Source of the DNA: Acidobacteriota bacterium
Lineage (GTDB): Bacteria > Acidobacteriota > Thermoanaerobaculia > Thermoanaerobaculales > Thermoanaerobaculaceae
Assembly (NCBI GenBank): GCA_004298115.1
Contig: SCRJ01000164.1
Coordinates: 1-56,133, forward strand
Direction: 5' to 3'
DNA length: 56,133 bases
Part shown: one piece after another, positions 51,089-56,133 of the stretch
How the letters are laid out: the number at the start of each line of letters is the position of its first letter
Position numbering within the stretch: position 1 is the stretch's first letter
Program-made: the position numbers and the translations under genes
The notes under the pieces: generated by a model
Database searches by the model: none
What the model was told of the DNA's origin: nothing
Seen by the model: the letters and a program-made list of their open reading frames with translations, nothing else

Positions 51089-52683
51089 TTCGGCTGCGCC
51101 GACGCCGCCGACGCCGTCATCATCCGCTCCGTGAGGAGCTGCTGCCCGATCGTGAACAGGTTGTTGACCAGCCAGTACAGCACCAGTCCCGCCGGGAAGC
51201 TCATGAACATGAAGCCGAAGATGAACGGCATGAGCATGAACATCCGCCGCTGCGCGGGATCGCCCGTCTGCGGCGCCATCCGCTGTTGCAGCACCATCGA
51301 GGCGGTCATCAGGATCGGGGTGATGTAGGTCGGGTCCTTGGCGGCCAGGTCGTGGATCCAGAACACGAACGGCGCCTGCCGCAGCTCGATCGCGTAGGCG
51401 AACAGCGAGTAGAGCGCCCACAGGATCGGCAGCTGCACCAGCATCGGCAGGCAGCCGCCCATCGGGTTGACGCCCTCCTCCTTGTACATCTGCATCACTT
51501 CCTGGTTCATCCGGGTGCGGACGTTGGGGTCCTTCTTCGCCCGATCCTTGTAGCGCTCCTGGATCGCCTTCATCTTCGGCTGCAGTGCCTGCATCCGCTT
51601 CATCGACACGACGCTCTTGTGGTTGAGCGGGAAGAGCAGGATGCGGATCGCGGCGGTCAGCACGATGATCGCGACGCCCCAGTTCCCCACCCAGCCGTAG
51701 ATCCAGCGCAGCGCCGCCAGGAAACCCACCGAGAGGAACCCGAAGATGCCGAACGAGAGGGTCTCGACGAGGCCGCGGCCGTACCCGACCAGGACCGTGT
51801 GCTCCTTGGCGCCGGCGTACAACGTCCCGGCCACCGTGCCGCCCGCGCCCACGACCGCGACCTCGGGAAGCGCCGTCGCCCCCGTGCCGGAGCGCGAGAT
51901 CCGCACCTCGGCGACCTGGTCGGTCGGCAACAGCGCGAGGAGGAAGTACTGGTCCTCGACGCCCGCGAAATCGATCGCGCCGCGCAGCGAGCGCACGCCG
52001 TCCAGCTTCGCCGCGAGCACCCGGTCGATCTTGCCGTCCACCCGCACCACCGCGCTCTCGGCGCCGAACCGCCCCTGCTGGTCGACCTTGAGGGCCTTCT
52101 CGATCCCGGTCGCGATCACCACCCCGGCCCGCGCCGGGGCGCCGCCCGCGCGCACCTCGACCTCGACCGCGTACTTTCCCTTGCCGGCCGAGACCTTCTT
52201 CTCCACCCAGTTCCCGGCGCCGTCGCTCCAGCGCATCTGGACCGCGCCGCCGACCTGCGCCACTTTGTACAGCGCCTCATTCCAGGGTCCGGGAGCGGCG
52301 ACCGCCAGCGGCGGCGTGGCGCCGGCCCGCACCAGGTCGAGCGGCCCCCCGGCGTCGTCGCGGTACCCCTCGACCACCAGCGACGAGATCACCCCGCCCG
52401 CCGGGTTGAGCGTGGCGCGCCAGCCGTCGCCCGCGAGCTCGACCGGCGTCTTGTCCTCGCCGGCCTCCGCCGCCACCACGGGACCCGCCGGAACCTGCGG
52501 CGTCGCGGCTTCAGGGGATGCGGGCGCCGCGGCGCCCGCCGGCGTTCCCACTTCCCCCGCCGCCGCCGTGGCGGCCGGGGCCGGGCCGTTCGCGGTGCTC
52601 GGCGGCTTGGGCGCAAACAGCGAGAACCAGATGATCACCACGATGCCGGAGAGAACCGCCGCCAGCAGCACGCGCTTTTCCAT
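51085..52683 (-). CDS. yidC: Membrane protein insertase YidC
   Basis: A 532-residue insertase. TM1 is at about residues 4-22, followed by a large periplasmic beta-sandwich domain (about 75-320) typical of Gram-negative YidC, with an Ala/Pro-rich linker before it. The conserved 60KD-IMP core (about 345-525) shows NWGVAIIVLTAAIRILLFPL with the hydrophilic-groove arginine, MQALQPKMKAIQERYKD, and MQMYKEEGVNPMGGCLPMLVQLPI. The large periplasmic domain supports a diderm host. Confidence 0.96.
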   Translation of the reverse strand: MEKRVLLAAVLSGIVVIIWFSLFAPKPPSTANGPAPAATAAAGEVGTPAGAAAPASPEAATPQVPAGPVVAAEAGEDKTPVELAGDGWRATLNPAGGVISSLVVEGYRDDAGGPLDLVRAGATPPLAVAAPGPWNEALYKVAQVGGAVQMRWSDGAGNWVEKKVSAGKGKYAVEVEVRAGGAPARAGVVIATGIEKALKVDQQGRFGAESAVVRVDGKIDRVLAAKLDGVRSLRGAIDFAGVEDQYFLLALLPTDQVAEVRISRSGTGATALPEVAVVGAGGTVAGTLYAGAKEHTVLVGYGRGLVETLSFGIFGFLSVGFLAALRWIYGWVGNWGVAIIVLTAAIRILLFPLNHKSVVSMKRMQALQPKMKAIQERYKDRAKKDPNVRTRMNQEVMQMYKEEGVNPMGGCLPMLVQLPILWALYSLFAYAIELRQAPFVFWIHDLAAKDPTYITPILMTASMVLQQRMAPQTGDPAQRRMFMLMPFIFGFMFMSFPAGLVLYWLVNNLFTIGQQLLTERMMTASAASAQPK

Positions 52684-52686
52684 CGC

Positions 52687-52899
52687 CTAGCCCCTTTCGC
52701 GCGGCGGCACCGGATCGTAGCCGCCGGGGTTCCACGGGTGGCAGCGGCCCAGCCTGCGCACCCCGAGCCAGAGGCCGTGCCTCAGCCCGTGCACACCGAT
52801 CGCCTCTCGCATGTACTCGGAACACGTGGGGGCGAACCGACACGCCGGCGGCAGCAGCGGCGAGACCCACCGCTTGTACCCAGCCAGCGCGGCCATCAT
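52687..52899 (-). CDS. yidD: Membrane protein insertion efficiency factor YidD
   Basis: A 70-residue protein starting at the ATG of 52899, which overlaps the rnpA stop (ATGA). The chain [27 protein letters not shown] and [18 protein letters not shown] carries the family's three conserved cysteines. YidD assists YidC-dependent membrane insertion. It ends 3 bp before yidC. Confidence 0.95.
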   Translation of the reverse strand: MMAALAGYKRWVSPLLPPACRFAPTCSEYMREAIGVHGLRHGLWLGVRRLGRCHPWNPGGYDPVPPRERG

Positions 52900-53240
52900 G
52901 ACACCGGCGGCCGCGGAGCGGTTCTTGCCCTCTTCACGCACCGCTCGAAGTCCTCCGCCAGAGCGTTCCACGCCACCTCGGCGCACGCGCGCCGGACGTT
53001 CACCACGATCTCGCCGCCCCATCCTTCGAGCAGCGCCTCGCGCGACCGGGCGAGTTCCCGGATGCGGCGGCGGGCCCGGTTGCGCACGACCGCCCCGCCG
53101 ATCTTGCGGGTCGCCGTGATGCCGAGACGGCGCATCTCGCCATCCCCCGCGAGCGCGAAGATGACGAGATACCTTCCGACGACCTTGGCCCCACCGGCGT
53201 AAACGCGCTTGAAGTCCGAGCGGCGCAGCAGCTTGTCCAG
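52896..53240 (-). CDS. rnpA: Ribonuclease P protein component
   Basis: About 114 residues if initiated at CTG 53240. The N-terminal [27 protein letters not shown] and the RNR motif [16 protein letters not shown] are diagnostic. From the in-frame TGA upstream (within the rpmH stop region) to the conserved LLRRSDF segment there is no ATG, GTG or TTG; the first ATG (53135) would remove a third of the protein including the substrate-binding cleft. A CTG start, coupled to rpmH, is therefore the likely reading. The protein binds the catalytic RNA that matures tRNA 5' ends. Confidence 0.88.
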   Translation of the reverse strand: MDKLLRRSDFKRVYAGGAKVVGRYLVIFALAGDGEMRRLGITATRKIGGAVVRNRARRRIRELARSREALLEGWGGEIVVNVRRACAEVAWNALAEDFERCVKRARTAPRPPVS

Positions 53241-53256
53241 AACGCCCCCGGCCGGC

Positions 53257-53391
53257 TCAGGGAGTCAGGCGCTTCCGCCCCTTCCGGCGGCGCGCCGCGA
53301 GCACGCGCCGTCCCCCGGGCGTGCTCATCCTCGCCCGAAATCCGTGGGTCTTCTTCCGGCGCCGGTTGTTCGGCTGGAATGTCCGCTTCAT
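53257..53391 (-). CDS. rpmH: 50S ribosomal protein L34
   Basis: A 44-residue basic ribosomal protein, [20 protein letters not shown] at the start and [11 protein letters not shown] at the end, the invariant bL34 pattern. It opens the rpmH-rnpA-yidD-yidC-rsmG-parA-parB-bactofilin series and diverges from dnaA. Confidence 0.98.
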   Translation of the reverse strand: MKRTFQPNNRRRKKTHGFRARMSTPGGRRVLAARRRKGRKRLTP

Positions 53392-53437
53392 GGTCTCACC
53401 CCTTGCCACCCCCGGCGCCATGCGACGGGGAACCCAT

Positions 53438-53466
53438 AGTTTACCCTGCCCGGCAGCCGCGGTCAA
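53438..53466 (-). promoter_or_regulatory. Sigma-70 promoter for rpmH operon
   Basis: On the minus strand TTGACC (complement of 53461-53466) and TAAACT (complement of 53438-53443) are separated by 17 bp, with the -10 box 46 bp before the rpmH ATG. This is one of the best promoter matches in the window. Confidence 0.75.
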
Positions 53467-53484
53467 CCCGAGAAGAATGACCTG

Positions 53485-53505
53485 GGTCGTGGATCGTGGG
53501 TCGGG
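53485..53505. repeat. Short degenerate heptad array between rpmH and dnaA
   Basis: Three 7-mers (GGTCGTG, GATCGTG, GGTCGGG) follow AGAAGA and precede a GCCGGCCGCGCGGCC palindrome, the same order as the arrays at 2714 and 22097. It may be a remnant of that element's 5' part; the inverted-arm block is absent. Confidence 0.4.
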
Positions 53506-53594
53506 CGCGGAGCCGGCCGCGCGGCCTGTCGCGCCCGCCGGGAACGGAAAGCGCGCCGCGTGATATCCTTCTGGGGTCCGTCTGAGCCCCATCG

Positions 53595-54878
53595 ATGCCA
53601 ACGTCCGACCTCTGGCCCGCCGTCAAGGACCTCCTCCGCAGCCGACTTGCGGCGGAGGAGTTCGAGCTCTGGATCGAACCGCTCACGGCCCGCAGCGGCG
53701 GCGGCCGCCTCACGGTCGTGCCCCCGTCGCGCGTCTACGCCGACTACGTCCGTGATCATTATCTCAATCTATTAGAAGAACTTGCCGTTCAGGCCGCGGG
53801 TTTCGCCGTGACCGTCGCGTTCGAGCTGAAGGGCGATGCCGCCACGCCCGCCGCGCCCGCCCAGGGCGGCACGCCGCTCAACCCGCGCTACACCTTCGCC
53901 ACCTTCGTCCCCGGCCCGTCGAACCAGTTCGCCCGCGCCGCCGCCCAGTCCGTCGCCGAGAACCCGGGCCGCGCCTACAACCCGCTCTTTCTCTACGGCG
54001 GCTCCGGGCTCGGCAAAACCCACCTGCTGCACGCGATCGGCAACGAGATCCTGGCCCGCACGCCGCGCGCCCGCATCCGCTACGTCCCCACCGAGCACTT
54101 CGTCAACGAGCTGATCAACTCGATCCGCCTGCAGCGCATGGCCGCGTTCCGCGAGGCTTACCGCTCGATCCACGTCCTCCTGCTCGACGACGTTCACATC
54201 CTCGCCGGCAAGGAGCGCACGCAGGAGGAGTTCTTCCACACCTTCAACACCCTGCACGAAGCCGGGCGCCAGATCGTCCTCACCTCCGACACCCCCCCGG
54301 CCCTGATCCAGGGCCTCGAGGACCGGCTGCGCACGCGTTTCGTCTGGGGCCTCGTCGCCGACATCCAGCCCCCCGACCTCGAGACGAAGTGCGCCATCAT
54401 CCGCGAGAAGGCGCACGGCGAGGGGTTCGACCTCCCCGACGACGTCGTCCTGTTCATCGCCCGCCGCGTCCGCGAGAACGTCCGCGAGCTCGAGGGGTAT
54501 TTGAACCGCGTCATCGTCTACTGCACGCTCACCAGCCAGCCGGCGAACCTCGAGACCGCCCGCAACGCGCTTTCCCCGCTTCTTCCACAGGAACGCCACG
54601 TCGCCCCCCCCGACATCATCCGCTTCGTCGCCCACCACTACGGCGTCAAGGTCGCCGACCTCAAGGGGCGCGACAACCGCCGCTCCGTGGCGTTCCCGCG
54701 TCAAGTCGCGATGTACCTCATTCGCGAGATCTTGTCCCTCTCCTACCCGGAGATCGGCAAGCTCTTCGCCAAGCACCACTCCACCGTGATGTACTCGGTC
54801 GAGACCATCACCGAGGAGCGCCGCACCAACCCTTCCCTCGACGCGACCCTCACGACGTTCGCGGAACACTTCCGCTGA
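53595..54878 (+). CDS. dnaA: Chromosomal replication initiator DnaA
   Basis: A 427-residue initiator. Domain I (about 1-75; [25 protein letters not shown]) is followed by a very short domain II. The AAA+ domain shows [18 protein letters not shown] (K141), the Walker [10 protein letters not shown] and sensor regions. Domain IV carries the helix-turn-helix with [24 protein letters not shown]. The usual GGRDHST in the recognition helix reads AKHHST, which may relate to the variant boxes downstream. The total is shorter than the E. coli protein because of the short linker. Confidence 0.97.
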   Translation: MPTSDLWPAVKDLLRSRLAAEEFELWIEPLTARSGGGRLTVVPPSRVYADYVRDHYLNLLEELAVQAAGFAVTVAFELKGDAATPAAPAQGGTPLNPRYTFATFVPGPSNQFARAAAQSVAENPGRAYNPLFLYGGSGLGKTHLLHAIGNEILARTPRARIRYVPTEHFVNELINSIRLQRMAAFREAYRSIHVLLLDDVHILAGKERTQEEFFHTFNTLHEAGRQIVLTSDTPPALIQGLEDRLRTRFVWGLVADIQPPDLETKCAIIREKAHGEGFDLPDDVVLFIARRVRENVRELEGYLNRVIVYCTLTSQPANLETARNALSPLLPQERHVAPPDIIRFVAHHYGVKVADLKGRDNRRSVAFPRQVAMYLIREILSLSYPEIGKLFAKHHSTVMYSVETITEERRTNPSLDATLTTFAEHFR

Positions 54879-55091
54879 GCTGCGGAAAACTCGGGCCTCG
54901 GGCGCGATCGACCGCCGCGTCCGCCCGCAACCGCGCGTTTCTCCACACCCGCTTTCCACACGCGCCGAGCGTCCAACTCGTGCCGCAGCAGACGGCTGCC
55001 TCGCCGGTCGCGGTTCTCCACACGCTCGACGGCTACTACGAACCTCTGTACAATGTCTTCGTTTACTAGAAGCAGTCGGGAGACCGCGCCC
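54879..55091 (+). other. Candidate oriC with DnaA-box-like repeats
   Basis: The dnaA-dnaN gap holds three same-strand near-matches to the DnaA box TTATCCACA: TTCTCCACA (54939-54947), CTTTCCACA (54952-54960) and TTCTCCACA (55014-55022). A comparatively AT-rich stretch (about 55029-55075) lies next to the last box and could be the unwinding element. TTCTTCCACA also occurs within the 3' part of dnaA near 54580. Origins between dnaA and dnaN are common. Confidence 0.6.
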
Positions 55092-56133
55092 ATGGACGTG
55101 ACGCTCAACCGCACCGTTCTGCTCGACGAACTCCAACTCATCCAGGGGGTCGTCGAGCGCCGCACCACGATTCCGATCCTCTCGAACATCCTGCTCAGCG
55201 CCGAGGGGGACCGGTTGCACCTGTCCGCGACCGACCTGGACGTCACCGTCTACACCCAGTGCTCCGCGGTGGTGCGGCGGGAAGGGCGCACGACGGTTCA
55301 GGGAAAGGTATTCTTCGACCTCGTTCGCTCGCTGCCGACCGACACGCTCGACCTCAGCTTCGAGGAGTCCCGGGTGGAGGTCCGTTCCGGCACCTTCAGT
55401 TCGCAGCTGGCGAGCCTCGATCCCGCCGACTTTCCGACGCTTCCGGAGGCCCCCGAAGGGCAAGGGTTCGCGGTGGACCTGCCGACGCTGCGCCGCCTGA
55501 TCGACCGGTCGGTCTTCGCGGTGTCGAGCGAGGAAGGGCACTTCCAGTACAACGCGGCGCTCCTCCTGGTGTCGGCGAAGGCGCTGGAGATGGTCGCCAC
55601 CGACGGGCACCGCCTGGCGTGGGCGAAAGCGGCGCACACGGCCGGCACCCCGCCGTTCGAACAGCAGTTGCTGCCGCGCAAGGTCCTCAACCAGTTGCGC
55701 CACCTCTCCGCGAACGCGGACACGCCGCTGTACATCGCGAGGGGGGAAAACCACCTCGCCTTCCGGCTCGGCGACCGGGTGCTGCTGTCGCGCGTGCTCG
55801 AGGCGCGCTTTCCGCAGTACGAGCGCGTGCTCGTGCGCGACAACCCGCACCGCGCCCGCGTCCAGCGCCAGGACCTCATGGCCGCGCTGCGCCGCGTCGC
55901 GCTGCTCGCGAGCGAGCGCACCCACGGCGTGCAGATGCAGTTCGACCACGACTCGATCGCCCTCGCGTCGGTCGGGTTCGACCTCGGCCAGGCGGCCGAG
56001 ATGGTCCCCTGCACGTTCTCGGCGCCGCCCCTGAAGGTGTTCGTCAACGCGAGCTACATCCTCGACTTCCTCGGCGCCGTGGACGCCGCCGAGGTCGAGT
56101 TCCAGCTGCGGGACGCGGACGGTCCGGTGGTGA
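55092..56133 (+). CDS. dnaN: DNA polymerase III beta sliding clamp (3' end outside window)
   Basis: The first 347 residues of the clamp; no stop codon occurs before the window ends. MDVTLNRTVLLDELQLIQGVVERRTTIPILSNILL is the family opening, and further motifs are FSSQLASLDPADFP, SSEEGHFQYNAALLL, EMVATDGHRLAWAKA and FPQYERVL. Two complete domains and part of the third are present. The C-terminal end, with the last residues of the protein-binding pocket, lies beyond the edge. Confidence 0.97.
   Translation, partial: MDVTLNRTVLLDELQLIQGVVERRTTIPILSNILLSAEGDRLHLSATDLDVTVYTQCSAVVRREGRTTVQGKVFFDLVRSLPTDTLDLSFEESRVEVRSGTFSSQLASLDPADFPTLPEAPEGQGFAVDLPTLRRLIDRSVFAVSSEEGHFQYNAALLLVSAKALEMVATDGHRLAWAKAAHTAGTPPFEQQLLPRKVLNQLRHLSANADTPLYIARGENHLAFRLGDRVLLSRVLEARFPQYERVLVRDNPHRARVQRQDLMAALRRVALLASERTHGVQMQFDHDSIALASVGFDLGQAAEMVPCTFSAPPLKVFVNASYILDFLGAVDAAEVEFQLRDADGPVV

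Overview
The window is a GC-rich (roughly 70 percent or more by eye) bacterial chromosome segment that ends at the replication-origin region. The Gram-negative envelope genes (OmpA-like, Omp85-type barrel, lipoproteins), a bactofilin beside parAB, FAD-dependent TrmFO, and the many secreted Ig-, BACON- and cohesin-like domains suggest an Acidobacteriota-type organism, perhaps Thermoanaerobaculia. That placement is inference from gene content only.

Layout. 1-4.1 kb: a membrane protein, a small OmpA unit, an EamA transporter, the first copy of a composite repeat, and xerC. 4.1-12.2 kb: an asparagine synthetase-like protein, an rRNA pseudouridine synthase, a probably acquired serine hydrolase, dodecin, a lipoprotein cytochrome c, an isoprenylcysteine methyltransferase-like fragment and a large secreted protein; several stretches here are gene-poor. 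12.3-22.1 kb: trmFO, topA and dprA on the minus strand, then a three-gene plus-strand envelope operon ending in a protein that joins a zinc-peptidase-like domain, a PD40 propeller and an Omp85-like barrel. 22.1-23.9 kb: a second copy of the composite repeat, split by an IS481-like element. 24-27.8 kb: serS, a small secreted protein and an OPT transporter. 27.9-34.6 kb: an exopolysaccharide operon of four genes. 34.6-43.2 kb: a membrane protein, a degenerate M16-like secreted protein, tyrS, a probable selenoprotein, and pntAA-pntAB-pntB. 43.5-48.5 kb: a secreted protein, then a ferrous-iron locus (fur, feoB, a Cys-rich miniprotein, a DtxR-FeoA fusion and a second DtxR-like regulator). 48.5-56.1 kb: bactofilin-parB-parA-rsmG-yidC-yidD-rnpA-rpmH on the minus strand, diverging from dnaA-dnaN, with a parS site and a candidate oriC.

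The strongest discovery candidate is the gene at 38721-40238. An in-frame TGA sits exactly at the first cysteine position of a thioredoxin-like CxxC motif (U-P-S-C). A 7-bp hairpin with a GGTCC loop begins its loop 18 nt after the TGA, the same spacing and loop motif as the E. coli fdhF SECIS. A routine gene call would remove the active site and start at 38949. The second candidate is the composite repeat: a heptanucleotide array placed just after a stop codon, followed by a block with 21-nt inverted arms and a loop of exactly 68 nt in both copies. Two related leader elements upstream of the serine hydrolase and dodecin genes may be another structured family.
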